The notes: generated by a model not told the origin, from the sequence alone. Numbered from the stretch's first letter, positions 34,441-43,803 are shown. The stretch: 64,000 nt of DNA from Leucobacter sp. OLIS6 (GCF_002752355.1 NZ_MRAV01000001.1:1-64000); one strand, 5' to 3'. A program made the numbers and translations.

Positions 34441-35415
34441 GTGCTCGACTCGCTGGAACTGAACTCCACTCTCGCCCTCTACTCGGCGATGATCGTCTAC
34501 GCGATCGCGTTCGTGTTCTACGCGGTCGATCTGGCCAACCGCAGCGGTGATGCGACCCGCCTCGCGGCGGCTCAGCCGGCCGCCGCCGAGCAGTCATCCG
34601 GGGGCGGCATCGCGACCCTGACCCGCACCGTGGCCCCGACCGAGGCGCCCGCGCGGCGTTCTCGTTCGCTCCGCATCGGCTTCTCGCTCACCGTGCTCGG
34701 CTTCCTCCTGCACCTCGCGGCGACCATCATGCGCGGCATCGGCGCGAGCCGGGTGCCGTGGGCGAACATGTACGAGTTCGCGCTGACCGCGACCTGCGCG
34801 ATCGTGCTCATCTTCCTGCTCGTGCAGATCTTCGTCGACCTGCGCTTCCTCGGCACGCTCGTGACCGGACTGACCGTGCTGTTCCTCGGTCTCGCCAAGG
34901 TGAACTTCTACGTCTCGATCGTGCCGCTCGTGCCGGCGCTGAACTCCTACTGGCTGGTCATTCACATCCTCGTCGCGGTGCTCGCCACCGGCTTCCTCAC
35001 GCTGTCCTTCGGCCTCTCGGTGCTGCAGCTGCTGCAGACCCGTCGCGAGAACCGCATGACCGCGGGCTCCGGCGAACCGATGAGGTTCCTCGCGACGTTC
35101 CCGAACTCGACCCGCCTCGAAGACCTGTCGTACCGCATGGCTATCATCGGCTTCGTCTTCTGGAGCTTCACCCTGATCGCCGGGTCGATCTGGGCCGAGT
35201 CCGCGTGGAGCCGCTACTGGGGCTGGGACACCAAGGAGGTCTGGACCTTCGTCATCTGGGTGCTCTACGCGGGCTTCATCCACGCGCGGGCGACGCGCGG
35301 CTGGCGCGGCACCCGCTCGGCCTGGCTGTCGATCATCGCCTACGCCGCCGTGCTGTTCAACTTCACCATCGTGAACGTGTTCTTCAAAGGCCTGCACGCG
35401 TACTCGGGTCTCTGA
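34441..35415 (+). CDS. ccsB: Cytochrome c biogenesis protein CcsB (ResC)
   Basis: A 324-residue haem-handling membrane protein of System II. The WWD-type haem motif appears as WAESAWSRYWGWDTKEVWTFVIW (about residues 250-275). About eight membrane spans, with conserved His in YWLVIHILVAV and RMAIIGFVFWSF. Works with ResB in haem export and ligation. A separate promoter and the strong hairpin after it make it a single-gene transcript. Confidence 0.94.
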   Translation: MLDSLELNSTLALYSAMIVYAIAFVFYAVDLANRSGDATRLAAAQPAAAEQSSGGGIATLTRTVAPTEAPARRSRSLRIGFSLTVLGFLLHLAATIMRGIGASRVPWANMYEFALTATCAIVLIFLLVQIFVDLRFLGTLVTGLTVLFLGLAKVNFYVSIVPLVPALNSYWLVIHILVAVLATGFLTLSFGLSVLQLLQTRRENRMTAGSGEPMRFLATFPNSTRLEDLSYRMAIIGFVFWSFTLIAGSIWAESAWSRYWGWDTKEVWTFVIWVLYAGFIHARATRGWRGTRSAWLSIIAYAAVLFNFTIVNVFFKGLHAYSGL

Positions 35416-35422
35416 TCCGGCA

Positions 35423-35484
35423 CCGCGCGACAACGGAGCGGCCCCCGAACCATCCGGTTCGGGGGCCGCTCCGTTGTCGCGCGG
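35423..35484. terminator. Very long perfect terminator hairpin after ccsB
   Basis: Perfect 29-bp inverted repeat with arms 35423-35451 and 35456-35484 and loop ATCC. The arms start CCGCGCGACAACGGAG. Between convergent ccsB and the protease gene, it would stop transcription from both sides. Confidence 0.85.
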
Positions 35485-35493
35485 ACGGCTCGT

Positions 35494-37881
35494 TCAGCAG
35501 CGCTTGAGCGAGCCGACCGCGGAGGAGACGACTCCGGTCCCGCCGAGCAACCGAACCTGGGTGACCCCCTGGTTCAGCGCGTCGGTGATCATCGATCCGG
35601 GCACGCAGGAACCGGGGACGATGAACAGCGGCGTCTGCTGCGCGCCGGCGATCGCGGATCCCGCGAGCGCGTCGGCGAAGCCCTGACCCGTGGCGAAGTA
35701 CATCGTCTTGAACGTGGGGAAGGACACCCGGCCGATGGCCTCGGAAGTGGCGTAGCGATCGCCGCCGGAGACCCGCGTCGTGGAGATGCCCGCCGCCTTC
35801 AGATCGCTCTGGATCCGGGAGGAGACCGCCCCGGTGCCGCCGGTGATGGTGGCGCTGGTGGTCTGCAGGCCCTTCAGGAACGACTTCGTCGTGGCATCTA
35901 GCGGACGGGTGCCGTTGACGAGCAGCACCGGGCGGCCCTTGGCGCCCGCAGCCGCACCGGTCGACAGCGCATCGGGGAAGTTCATACCGGTGGCGACGTA
36001 CACCGAGGGCGCCGACGTCGGGAATCCGCGCTTGATGAGCTTGCGCGAGGTATCGAATCGATCCTTGCCCGCGAGCCGGCTGACCTTATTCGCGTACTTG
36101 CCGAGCGCCTTGCCGACGGAGGTCGGGACCGCTCCGGTGCCGCCCACGATGACGATCTCGGTCGGCTTCAGCCGCTTGAGCTCCGTCGTGACGCTGGCGG
36201 GGAGCGTCTTCCCGGTCAGGAGCAACGGTGCGTGCTCCTTGGCCGCGATCGGGCCGGCGCCGAGCGCGTCGGGGTAGTTCGCGCCGGTCGCGATGAAGAC
36301 CGTCCTCGCTCCGTTCGGGTAGGCCGCCTTCGAGATCGCCACGCTGGTCGAGTAGCGATCGGCCCCCGCGTATCGAACGACGGACGGCTTCGCGATGATC
36401 CGCAGCGAACCGGAGACGGGAGCGCCGATCGACCACTTGCCCCAGGCTCCGCGCATGGTGAAGCTCTTCGTGCCCGGGGTGAGCCCGGCCAGCGAGACGG
36501 ACCACTTGCCGTTCACGATCTTCGCGGTGCGGACCTTGGTCTCTCCCGAGAACTGGATCTTGAGGTAGTTGCCCGACGCGACGTTCGTGGCGGTGCCCGA
36601 GAGGGTTCCGCCGGCGAACACGCGGGTATTCGCGGGGAGGCTCGTGACCTTCGGAACCAGCTTCACCGTGACGAGGGGTTCCCAGTTGCCGCCGAGCCGG
36701 CCGGCGACGCTGTTGTTGGCGCCGGCCCGCTTGGAGACCATCGGCGCGTAACCCGACTGGTAGCCGGACTGGCCGCAGGAGGCCGAGGTGGTCGTGGAGG
36801 AGTTCACGCCGACGGCCGAGGTGCCGACGACCGCGGCGCCGCCGCTGTCTCCGGGGATCAGGCAGGCGGTCGAGCGGATCGAGTTCACGAGATGCCCGGC
36901 GACGTTCGCGGTCTGGTCGACCGCGATGACGCGGCCGCAGGTCCAGCCGCTCGTGGAACCCGTCTTGCAGATCGGAGCTCCGGCCACGGTCGAGGTCGAG
37001 GTCGTGACGAGCTTCTTCGCACCCGAGTTCGGTGCGCCCTTTCCGCCGCCCCAGGCGAGCAGCCCGGACTTCGGGGTGAAGTTCGCCGTATTGACGGCGA
37101 TGAGCGCGGTGTCCGCACCGTTGCCGTACATCGGGGTTCCCGAGACCCAGGATCCGAGCGGGGCTCCGACGGTCACCTGCGGGGAGTTCTTCGGATCGTC
37201 GTCGTTGGCCTTCGTGAAGTTGAGCGCCCTGAGCGTCGGGTACGCCGACTTGTAGCAGTGGCCGGCGGTGAGGGTCTGGTAGGCGCCGGAACCGGCGAGC
37301 GCGCGGCCGTTGAACGCGGTGCTGCAGCGGTACCAGGAGTTGCTCGTGACCATGCTGCCGTACGGCTGGCCGCTGTAGAGGTCTGCTGCCGGCCCGAACT
37401 CGGCCTCGGGTGCGGTCGGGGGAGCACCGTAGCTCACCCGGGCGCCGGTGGACTCCGCGAGCGCCGCGGCCTCCGCGTCGGTGACGTAGACGGTGAGCTC
37501 GGTGCCGGTGACCTTGCCGCCGACGACTCCGGCGCTGCGCTCCTGGAGGGCTTCGAGCACGGTCGCGCCGTCGGTGGCGGCCTCGCCCTCGGCGAGATAC
37601 TCCTCGATGCCGAGGCCGAGGTCGCGCTGGGCCGCGTCGGCGAGCTCGGGGTCGATCTCGGCGGCCGCCGCGGAGAACTCCGAGAGCGCGTAATCGCCCA
37701 TGACCGGGAGCTCGTCGGGCGTGGCATTCGAGTCCACCGTCGGGGTCGACTCGTCGAAGACGGGCGCCGCGGGGACGGGTTCGGGCGCCGCGGCTTCCTC
37801 TGCGGAGGCGGGTGCGAGCCCGAATCCGACGAGGGACGCCGCGAGGACGAGGGCAAGTGAGGAAGCTAGGCGAGTTTTCAC
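35494..37881 (-). CDS. Secreted S1-family serine protease with CW_binding_2 repeats
   Basis: A 795-residue exported protein. Signal peptide ends after ASA (~27). A propeptide-like acidic region (30-165) precedes a streptogrisin-like S1 domain with His208 (LTAGHC), Asp257 (GADTAL) and Ser346 (GDSGG), and paired Cys186/Cys209. A beta-sandwich linker (~400-480) leads to three CW_binding_2 modules (~490-795; AGADRYSTS, AGKDRFDTS, SGGDRYATS). The C-terminal cysteines (GSCVPGS... LKRC) may form a disulfide. A wall-anchored protease. Confidence 0.88.
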   Translation of the reverse strand: MKTRLASSLALVLAASLVGFGLAPASAEEAAAPEPVPAAPVFDESTPTVDSNATPDELPVMGDYALSEFSAAAAEIDPELADAAQRDLGLGIEEYLAEGEAATDGATVLEALQERSAGVVGGKVTGTELTVYVTDAEAAALAESTGARVSYGAPPTAPEAEFGPAADLYSGQPYGSMVTSNSWYRCSTAFNGRALAGSGAYQTLTAGHCYKSAYPTLRALNFTKANDDDPKNSPQVTVGAPLGSWVSGTPMYGNGADTALIAVNTANFTPKSGLLAWGGGKGAPNSGAKKLVTTSTSTVAGAPICKTGSTSGWTCGRVIAVDQTANVAGHLVNSIRSTACLIPGDSGGAAVVGTSAVGVNSSTTTSASCGQSGYQSGYAPMVSKRAGANNSVAGRLGGNWEPLVTVKLVPKVTSLPANTRVFAGGTLSGTATNVASGNYLKIQFSGETKVRTAKIVNGKWSVSLAGLTPGTKSFTMRGAWGKWSIGAPVSGSLRIIAKPSVVRYAGADRYSTSVAISKAAYPNGARTVFIATGANYPDALGAGPIAAKEHAPLLLTGKTLPASVTTELKRLKPTEIVIVGGTGAVPTSVGKALGKYANKVSRLAGKDRFDTSRKLIKRGFPTSAPSVYVATGMNFPDALSTGAAAGAKGRPVLLVNGTRPLDATTKSFLKGLQTTSATITGGTGAVSSRIQSDLKAAGISTTRVSGGDRYATSEAIGRVSFPTFKTMYFATGQGFADALAGSAIAGAQQTPLFIVPGSCVPGSMITDALNQGVTQVRLLGGTGVVSSAVGSLKRC

Positions 37882-38099
37882 GAGATCCTTAGCTGATTAC
37901 CGAGCAGAAATCAGGGGGCTCCTGTATGAGAGGAAGCTCCCTGGAGGGCAATAGTAAGCAGTTTCCGGATCGTTGTCTCGTTTGGTTGAAACGGCGAGCA
38001 AATCGCGGGAGCCGTCCCCGCGCATCGAACGACTCCCGAGCCGTTCGCCGATCCCGGTCCAGCGGGCTGATGCGGCCGCGCGGAGGAGGGGGAGTCGGC

Positions 38100-38441
38100 C
38101 TAGCGGACGAGGCGCGCGATCGCGTCCGAGGCCTCCTTGAGCTTCTCCTCGGCGATCGCTCCGCCCTCGGCGGCGGCGTGCGAGACGCAGTGGCTCAGGT
38201 GGTCGTCGAGCAGCGCGAGCGCGACGCGCTCGAGCGCCTTCGTCGCCGCGCTCACCTGCGTGATCACGTCGATGCAGTAGGAGTCCTCCTCGACCATGCG
38301 CTGGATCCCGCGCACCTGGCCCTCGGCCCGGCGCAGCCGCTTCAGCAGGTCGTCCTTGTGCGCGTCGTAGCCGTGCGTGTGCCCACCCGTCGGCTCGGCC
38401 GGCTCGGTCGGCTCGGTCGTCCCGATCTCCGCGATGCTCAT
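38100..38441 (-). CDS. csoR: CsoR-family copper-sensing repressor
   Basis: A 113-residue all-helical metal sensor (DUF156). The copper ligands Cys56, His81, Cys85 have the CsoR spacing (C-x24-H-x3-C) in EDSYCIDVITQV... DDHLSHC. An HGYDAHKDDLLKRLRRAEGQVRGIQRM helix 1 is typical. Start at 38441 has GGGAGG five bases upstream; ATG 38465 (MHETREAH), six bases after TACGCT, is a leaderless alternative. A CsoR operator lies just upstream, so it is autoregulated. No copper pump is in this window. Confidence 0.9.
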   Translation of the reverse strand: MSIAEIGTTEPTEPAEPTGGHTHGYDAHKDDLLKRLRRAEGQVRGIQRMVEEDSYCIDVITQVSAATKALERVALALLDDHLSHCVSHAAAEGGAIAEEKLKEASDAIARLVR

Positions 38442-38475
38442 GTGCGCCTCCCGCGTTTCGTGCATGGCGGCAGCG

Positions 38476-38492
38476 TACACCCCCGAGGGGTA
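38476..38492 (-). promoter_or_regulatory. CsoR operator over the csoR promoter
   Basis: Pseudo-palindrome TACACCCCCGAGGGGTA, the TACCCC/GGGGTA type recognised by CsoR. It overlaps the -10 box TACGCT (38472-38477) of csoR, so binding would block transcription until copper is bound. Confidence 0.75.
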
Positions 38493-39410
38493 TCAGTCGA
38501 GGCGGGTTCGCCGAGCGCGCAGCAGCTCGCCCAGGCCGCCGATCACCAGGATCGCGACGGCGATCCAGATCGCGATGTAGGTCGGCCACTCGCCCGACGC
38601 GATGGTCTCGCCGAGCAGCAGCGAGGCGACGACGAGCAGCGCCGGTTCCGCGTAGCTCAGCAGCCCGAAGAGGCTCATCGAGAGGAGCTTCGAGGCGAGG
38701 ATGTAGAGCAGCAGCGCGAAGGCGGCGAACAGCGCGAACAGCGGCGCGGTCCACTGCAGGGTCGGGTGCTCCGCGAACGCGGTACCGGTCGCGATCTCGA
38801 TGCCGAGCACCGTCGCCGCGAGCGGGAGCACGGTCAGCAGCTCCCAGAACATCCCGCCGATGTGCCCGGTGCCGAGCGAGCGGCGCAGCACGAAGTAGAC
38901 CGGATACCCGAGCGCGACGAGCAGCGTCTCCCAGGAGACGCCGCCCATGCGGACGATCTCCCAGACGACGCCGATCGCGGCGACCCCCGCGGCGACCCAC
39001 TGCCACCAGCGCAGGTGGTCGCGGTACAGGAACTTGCCGAGCACGACGAGGACGAGCGGGAGCAGGAAGTACCCGAGGGCGACCTGCAGGCCGCGTCCGT
39101 GCAGCGGGGCCCAGCCGAACACCCACAGCTGCGCGCTGAGCATCAGCCCGCAGGCCAGGATCCCGAGCAGCGCGATCGGTCGGCGCCGCACCAGGGAACC
39201 GACCTCGACGATGAGCGCGCGGCGGCGCATGGCGAGCAGCGCGAACCCGACGAACGGCAGGGTCACGAGCGCGCGGACCGCCCAGATCGCCTCTGCCGGC
39301 AGCGGTGCGAGCATGGGCGTCGCGAAGTAGAGGATCGCGAAGCTCACCGACGAGCCGAGCGACACGAGCACACCGCGCGAGAGCGGCGGGGCGGCGGCGG
39401 AGGAGGTCAT
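38493..39410 (-). CDS. rarD: RarD-type EamA-family transporter
   Basis: A 305-residue drug/metabolite-superfamily membrane protein with about ten helices in two EamA repeats. AILYFATPMLAPLPAEAIWAVRALVTLPFVG and ALGYFLLPLVLVVLGKFLYRDHL are typical of the RarD branch. Substrate unknown; RarD was named for chloramphenicol sensitivity but it is a general exporter family. It runs into csoR, with the stop abutting the operator. Confidence 0.88.
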   Translation of the reverse strand: MTSSAAAPPLSRGVLVSLGSSVSFAILYFATPMLAPLPAEAIWAVRALVTLPFVGFALLAMRRRALIVEVGSLVRRRPIALLGILACGLMLSAQLWVFGWAPLHGRGLQVALGYFLLPLVLVVLGKFLYRDHLRWWQWVAAGVAAIGVVWEIVRMGGVSWETLLVALGYPVYFVLRRSLGTGHIGGMFWELLTVLPLAATVLGIEIATGTAFAEHPTLQWTAPLFALFAAFALLLYILASKLLSMSLFGLLSYAEPALLVVASLLLGETIASGEWPTYIAIWIAVAILVIGGLGELLRARRTRLD

Positions 39411-39463
39411 GGGCGATCCAAGGAGGTCGAACGGGAGGCGGGGATGCGCGCGGGCCCGGAACG

Positions 39464-39502
39464 CACCGGCGCCCCGGCCCGCTCAGGGCCGGGGCGCCGG
39501 TG
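39464..39502 (-). terminator. Terminator of the GNAT gene
   Basis: Perfect 17-bp arms CACCGGCGCCCCGGCCC / complement (39464-39480, 39486-39502), loop GCTCA. Lies between the GNAT gene and rarD. Confidence 0.75.
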
Positions 39503-39516
39503 TGATCCGGACCGGA

Positions 39517-39969
39517 TCAGAGATCGATGGCGCCGATGACCTCGCCGTACTGGGTCTCGCCGACGGGTACGAAGCCCATGCGCAGGAAGAAGACCTCGGG
39601 GCCGTCCTCGCCGCGCTCCCAGAGAACGGTCAAGCGTCCGACGCCGCGTGCGCGGGCCTCGTCGAGCAGTGCGGCGACGGCGAAGCGACCGACACCCATG
39701 CCCTGAGCCTCGGCGTCCACGTTGATGCGCCACAGCGCCGCGCGGAACTCCTCCTCCTTGGCGTCGGGATCGAAATTCCCGTGCACGAAACCGACCACCC
39801 GGTCGCCGTCGAGCACGACGCGCTGCCAGGCGGAACCGATCGGGGTGACCGCTGCGGCCGCGGAGTAGGAGACGGGCGTGACGAATTGCTCCTGCCCGGG
39901 CTTCAGGCCCAGGCTGTTCACGGCCACGATCGTCGCGGCGGACAGTTCTTCGAGTCGCAGCTGGCTCAT
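39517..39969 (-). CDS. GNAT-family N-acetyltransferase
   Basis: A 150-residue acetyltransferase of the spermidine/RimI-like compact type: LRLEELSAATIVAVNSLGL, FRAALWRINVDAEAQGMGVGRFAVAALLDEA (motif A, QGMGVG), and GPEVFFLRMGFVPVGE (motif B). Substrate unknown. Leaderless start: TAGCCT ends six bases before ATG. Its promoter is divergent from the MFS gene. Confidence 0.85.
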   Translation of the reverse strand: MSQLRLEELSAATIVAVNSLGLKPGQEQFVTPVSYSAAAAVTPIGSAWQRVVLDGDRVVGFVHGNFDPDAKEEEFRAALWRINVDAEAQGMGVGRFAVAALLDEARARGVGRLTVLWERGEDGPEVFFLRMGFVPVGETQYGEVIGAIDL

Positions 39970-39975
39970 GTACTC

Positions 39976-39981
39976 AGGCTA
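39976..39981 (-). promoter_or_regulatory. Leaderless -10 box of the GNAT gene
   Basis: TAGCCT on the minus strand, six bases before ATG at 39969. Confidence 0.55.
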
Positions 39982-40033
39982 GCGCTCCCGACGCGATGCG
40001 CAAGTGGTGAGCGGCAGACATGCAGGATCGCCG

Positions 40034-40039
40034 TACGAT
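40034..40039 (+). promoter_or_regulatory. -10 box of the MFS gene
   Basis: TACGAT. The predicted transcript start near 40046 leaves a leader of about 60 bases before ATG at 40106. Confidence 0.4.
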
Positions 40040-40105
40040 GAATGGGTCTCCGAGCTCTCGGCACGGATTCGCGCCGAAGAACCGAAGCACAAGAAGGGTG
40101 CGCGC

Positions 40106-41545
40106 ATGGGGCTGCTGCACGAACTCAGAACCTCGTCGAAGACCGCGCTGCTCGTCGCGGTCGCCGCGGCGACGGTCGGCATCATCTACGGTTACGATTC
40201 GTCGAACATCGGCGGGGCGCTCGATTTCATCGCCAAGACCTTCGATATCCGCAGCGAGGCCGAGAAGGGCGTGCTCACCTCCTTCGTCATCTTCGGCGAG
40301 ATCGGCGGCGCCCTCATCGGCGGCTCGCTCGCCAACCGCTTCGGGCGCAAGCGCATGATGGTGCTCGTGGCGGCCACCTTCGCGCTCTTCTCGCTCGCTT
40401 CCGGGCTCGCGTGGGACGTCCCCTCGCTTGCGATCGCCCGAGTACTGCTGGGCGTCTCGATCGGCATCTCGATCGTGGTCGTGCCCATGTACGTCGCGGA
40501 GTCGGCGCCCACCAAGATCCGCGGCGCGCTGCTCGTCATGTACCAGGTCGCGACCGTGGTCGGCATCATCTTCGGCTACCTGCTCGCCTGGGCGCTCGCC
40601 CCGACCGAGAACTGGCGGATCATGCTCGGCGCCGCCGCGGTGCCCGGCGTGCTCATCACGCTGCTGCTCCTGCGCGCCCCCGATACGCCTCGCTGGTACA
40701 TGATGCGCGGACGCGTGTCGGATGCGACCCGCGTGCAGGCGCTGATCGAGCCGGACGGCGACACCGATGGCGAGATCGCCTCGATGCAGCGCGAGCTCGA
40801 CAGCGGATCGGGCGTCCCCTCCGTCCGCAAGGGCCTCGCCGAGATGCTCCGCAAGCCCTACCTGCGGGCGACCGTGTTCGTCGTGCTGCTCGGCTTCTTC
40901 GTCCAGATCACCGGCATCAACGCGATCGTCTACTACAGCCCGCAGATCATCAAGGCGATGGGCTTCGCCGAGACCGACCACATGGCGATCTTCGGACTGC
41001 CCGCGCTGGTGCAGGTGATCGGCCTGATCGCGGTCTTCGTGTCCATGTCGCTCGTGGACCGCATGGGCCGGAGGCCCGTGCTGCTCACCGGCATCGGGAT
41101 CATGGTCGTCGCCGGGATGCTGATGGTCGCGACCTTCGGCTTCGGCGCGGCGGGGCAGGATCCGACGAACGTGCGCCTCGACGGCGGCTTCGTGGCGCTC
41201 GGGTTCCTCGGACTCGTGCTCTTCAACGTCGGTTTCACCTTCGGCTTCGGATCGATGATCTGGGTGTACGCGGGCGAGGCGTTCCCGTCGCACCTGCGCG
41301 GCCTCGGGTCGAGCACCATGCTCACGAGCGACCTCGTCGCGAACTACATCGTCGGCGTCGCGTTCCTCCCGCTGCTGAAGCTCACCGGCGGAGCCGGGGT
41401 GTTCGCGGTTCTGGGCGCCTTCGCCGTGCTCGCCTTCCTGTTCGTGCTCAGGTTCGCGCCCGAGACCAAGGGGCGCCCGCTCGACGACATCCGCCTGTTC
41501 TGGGAGAACGGCGGCAAGTGGCCCGCCGAAGATCGTGCCGACTGA
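40106..41545 (+). CDS. Sugar-porter-type MFS transporter
   Basis: A 479-residue, 12-helix facilitator or proton symporter. Sugar-porter signatures: GYDSSNIGGAL in TM1, ANRFGRKR between TM2 and TM3, RVLLGVSIGISIVVVPMYVAESAPTKIRGAL, the QITGINAIVYYSPQI helix, DRMGRRPVLL between TM8 and TM9, and PETKGRPL at the end. Start ATG 40106 has GAAGG eight bases upstream; longer in-frame sequence overlaps the promoter. Sits before nagB, so an amino sugar is one possible cargo. Confidence 0.9.
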   Translation: MGLLHELRTSSKTALLVAVAAATVGIIYGYDSSNIGGALDFIAKTFDIRSEAEKGVLTSFVIFGEIGGALIGGSLANRFGRKRMMVLVAATFALFSLASGLAWDVPSLAIARVLLGVSIGISIVVVPMYVAESAPTKIRGALLVMYQVATVVGIIFGYLLAWALAPTENWRIMLGAAAVPGVLITLLLLRAPDTPRWYMMRGRVSDATRVQALIEPDGDTDGEIASMQRELDSGSGVPSVRKGLAEMLRKPYLRATVFVVLLGFFVQITGINAIVYYSPQIIKAMGFAETDHMAIFGLPALVQVIGLIAVFVSMSLVDRMGRRPVLLTGIGIMVVAGMLMVATFGFGAAGQDPTNVRLDGGFVALGFLGLVLFNVGFTFGFGSMIWVYAGEAFPSHLRGLGSSTMLTSDLVANYIVGVAFLPLLKLTGGAGVFAVLGAFAVLAFLFVLRFAPETKGRPLDDIRLFWENGGKWPAEDRAD

Positions 41546-41615
41546 AAATCGGGCAGACTAGAGGCACGCCGGGCCTGGGCAGAGCGCCCGGCACCACTAC
41601 GAAAGGCATGTGCGC

Positions 41616-42386
41616 ATGCAGGTCATCATTGTCGAGACGCCCGAAGAGGTCGGGCGCGTTGCCGGCGAGCGCATCGCCGCGGTCATCCGTCGGAGCGCGT
41701 TCGCCGTGCTCGGCGTCGCGACGGGCTCGTCGCCCCTCGGCGCCTACGCCGAGGTCGCGCGCCAGGTGTCGGAAGGCTCGCTCGACACCGCGGGCGTCAC
41801 CGCCTTCGCGCTCGACGAGTACGTGGGGCTCCCGCAAGAGCATCCCGAGAGCTACCACTCGGTGATCCACCGCACCGTGACCGAGCCGCTGCGGCTCGAT
41901 CCGGCTCGGGTCCATGTGCCCGACGGCACGGCCTCCGACCTCGAGGCGGCCTGCGCCGACTACGAGCGCCGCATCCGCGAGGCCGGCGGTGTCGACCTGC
42001 AGCTGCTCGGCCTGGGCGCGAACGGGCACATCGGCTTCAACGAGCCGACGTCGTCCTTCGGGTCGCGCACGCGCCCCAAGACCCTGGCGCCCAAGACGCG
42101 TCAGGACAACGCCCGCTTCTTCGACTCCGCCGATCAGGTGCCGGTGCACTGCCTCACCCAGGGACTCGGCACGATCCTCGACGCGCGCGAGCTGCTGCTG
42201 GTCGCACAGGGCGCCGGCAAGGCTGACGCGGTCGCCGAGATGATCGAGGGCCCGCTGTCGAGCCGTTGCCCCGCGAGCGCGCTGCAACTGCACCCGGAGG
42301 CGACCGTGATCATCGACCGGGCGGCGGCGGCGAAGCTGGAGCTCACCGAGTACTACGAGCACGTGCTGAAGCACCTGCCGGCCTGA
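41616..42386 (+). CDS. nagB: Glucosamine-6-phosphate deaminase
   Basis: A 256-residue enzyme of amino-sugar catabolism, converting glucosamine-6-P to fructose-6-P and ammonia. [16 protein letters not shown] binds phosphate, ALDEYVGLP carries the catalytic Asp, and [17 protein letters not shown] the second active-site His. Start at 41616 (MQVIIVETP) with GAAAGG nine bases upstream; GTG at 41610 is possible. Follows the MFS gene by 70 bases, so the two may form one unit. Confidence 0.95.
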   Translation: MQVIIVETPEEVGRVAGERIAAVIRRSAFAVLGVATGSSPLGAYAEVARQVSEGSLDTAGVTAFALDEYVGLPQEHPESYHSVIHRTVTEPLRLDPARVHVPDGTASDLEAACADYERRIREAGGVDLQLLGLGANGHIGFNEPTSSFGSRTRPKTLAPKTRQDNARFFDSADQVPVHCLTQGLGTILDARELLLVAQGAGKADAVAEMIEGPLSSRCPASALQLHPEATVIIDRAAAAKLELTEYYEHVLKHLPA

Positions 42387-42413
42387 GTCCTCAACAGTCT
42401 CGTCGTCGCCAAA

Positions 42414-42431
42414 TATCTCGACGTCGAGATA
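42414..42431. promoter_or_regulatory. 18-bp palindrome at the icd promoter
   Basis: TATCTCGACGTCGAGATA, a perfect palindrome ending 15 bases before the -10 box of icd, so it covers the -35 region. A related palindrome with the same arms lies at 63222-63243. Looks like an operator for a dimeric regulator (MarR-like size); the protein is not identified. Confidence 0.7.
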
Positions 42432-42446
42432 CCCCGGAAACTTGGG

Positions 42447-42452
42447 TAGACT
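42447..42452 (+). promoter_or_regulatory. -10 box of icd
   Basis: TAGACT; the start codon is 124 bases further, so icd has a true leader. An in-frame GTG at 42457 is only four bases from the box and is unlikely to be used. Confidence 0.45.
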
Positions 42453-42576
42453 GTCGGTGGTCCCAACGGATCCACCGACGACGGCGATCCGGAAGGCGCT
42501 GCTGTGCGCGGTTCCGGACGGAGCGACACGCGCCCGCCGCCGTCCCACACCACTCACCACAGAACTGGGAGACGCG

Positions 42577-43791
42577 TTGGCGAAGATCAAGGTTGCAGGC
42601 ACGGTCGTCGAGCTCGACGGCGACGAGATGACGCGGATCATCTGGCAGTTCATCAAGGACCGCCTGATCCACCCGTACCTCGATGTCACGCTCGAGTACT
42701 ACGATCTCGGGATCCAGCACCGCGACGAGACCAACGACCAGGTCACGGTCGACGCTGCTCACGCGATCCAGAAGCACGGCGTCGGCGTCAAGTGCGCCAC
42801 CATCACCCCCGACGAGGCCCGCGTCGAGGAGTTCGGCCTCAAGCAGATGTGGCGCAGCCCGAACGGCACGATCCGCAACATCCTCGGCGGCGTGATCTTC
42901 CGCGAGCCGATCATCATCTCGAACATCCCTCGCCTGGTGCCCGGCTGGAACAAGCCGATCATCATCGGCCGCCACGCCTTCGGCGACCAGTACCGCGCGA
43001 CCGACTTCCGTTTCGCGGGCGAGGGCACCCTCACGGTCGAGTTCACCCCGAGGGACGGCGGCGAGCCGCAGAAGTTCGAGGTCTACCAGTCGCCCGGCGA
43101 CGGCGTCGCGCAGGTGCAGTACAACCTCGACGCGTCGATCCGCGACTTCGCGCGCGCCTCGCTGAACTACGGCCTGTCGCGCAACTACCCGGTGTACCTC
43201 TCCACGAAGAACACGATCCTGAAGGCCTACGACGGCCGCTTCAAGGACATCTTCCAGGACATCTACGACACCGAGTTCAAGGAGCAGTTCGAGGCTGCGG
43301 GCCTCACCTACGAGCACCGCCTCATCGACGACATGGTCGCCTCGGCCATGAAGTGGGAGGGCGGTTACGTCTGGGCCTGCAAGAACTACGACGGCGACGT
43401 GCAGTCCGACACCGTCGCGCAGGGCTTCGGCTCGCTCGGTCTCATGACCTCGGTCCTCGCGACCCCGGACGGCAAGGTCGTCGAAGCAGAGGCTGCGCAC
43501 GGCACGGTGACCCGTCACTACCGCCAGCACCAGCAGGGCAAGCCGACCTCGACCAACCCGATCGCCTCGATCTTCGCCTGGACCCGCGGGCTCGCGCACC
43601 GCGGAAAGCTGGACGACAACCAGGCGCTCATCGAGTTCGCGCACACCCTCGAGGACGTCGTCATCAAGACCGTCGAGTCGGGCAAGATGACCAAGGACCT
43701 CGCGCTCCTCGTCGGCCCCGAGCAGAGCTTCCTCACCACCGAGGAGTTCCTCGCAGCGATCGACGAGAACCTGCAGGCCCGCCTCGCGTAA
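42577..43791 (+). CDS. icd: NADP-dependent isocitrate dehydrogenase (homodimeric, eukaryote-like)
   Basis: Converts isocitrate to 2-oxoglutarate in the TCA cycle with NADPH formation. The 404-residue enzyme is the compact type II form: [13 protein letters not shown] start, [51 protein letters not shown] and [16 protein letters not shown]. The start is TTG with GGGAG five bases upstream; codons upstream in frame have no family similarity. Its product feeds glutamate synthesis by gdhA, which carries a similar palindrome nearby. Confidence 0.96.
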   Translation: MAKIKVAGTVVELDGDEMTRIIWQFIKDRLIHPYLDVTLEYYDLGIQHRDETNDQVTVDAAHAIQKHGVGVKCATITPDEARVEEFGLKQMWRSPNGTIRNILGGVIFREPIIISNIPRLVPGWNKPIIIGRHAFGDQYRATDFRFAGEGTLTVEFTPRDGGEPQKFEVYQSPGDGVAQVQYNLDASIRDFARASLNYGLSRNYPVYLSTKNTILKAYDGRFKDIFQDIYDTEFKEQFEAAGLTYEHRLIDDMVASAMKWEGGYVWACKNYDGDVQSDTVAQGFGSLGLMTSVLATPDGKVVEAEAAHGTVTRHYRQHQQGKPTSTNPIASIFAWTRGLAHRGKLDDNQALIEFAHTLEDVVIKTVESGKMTKDLALLVGPEQSFLTTEEFLAAIDENLQARLA

Positions 43792-43803
43792 GCGAGCGAG
43801 CAC

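Noticed and set aside
38466-38480. csoR start at 38480 (MYAAAM)
   Set aside because: The codon lies inside the operator and -10 box.
42457-42576. Upstream in-frame start (GTG 42457) for icd
   Set aside because: Only four bases after the -10 box, and the added 40 residues do not resemble isocitrate dehydrogenase. TTG 42577 has a ribosome site and the family N-terminus.
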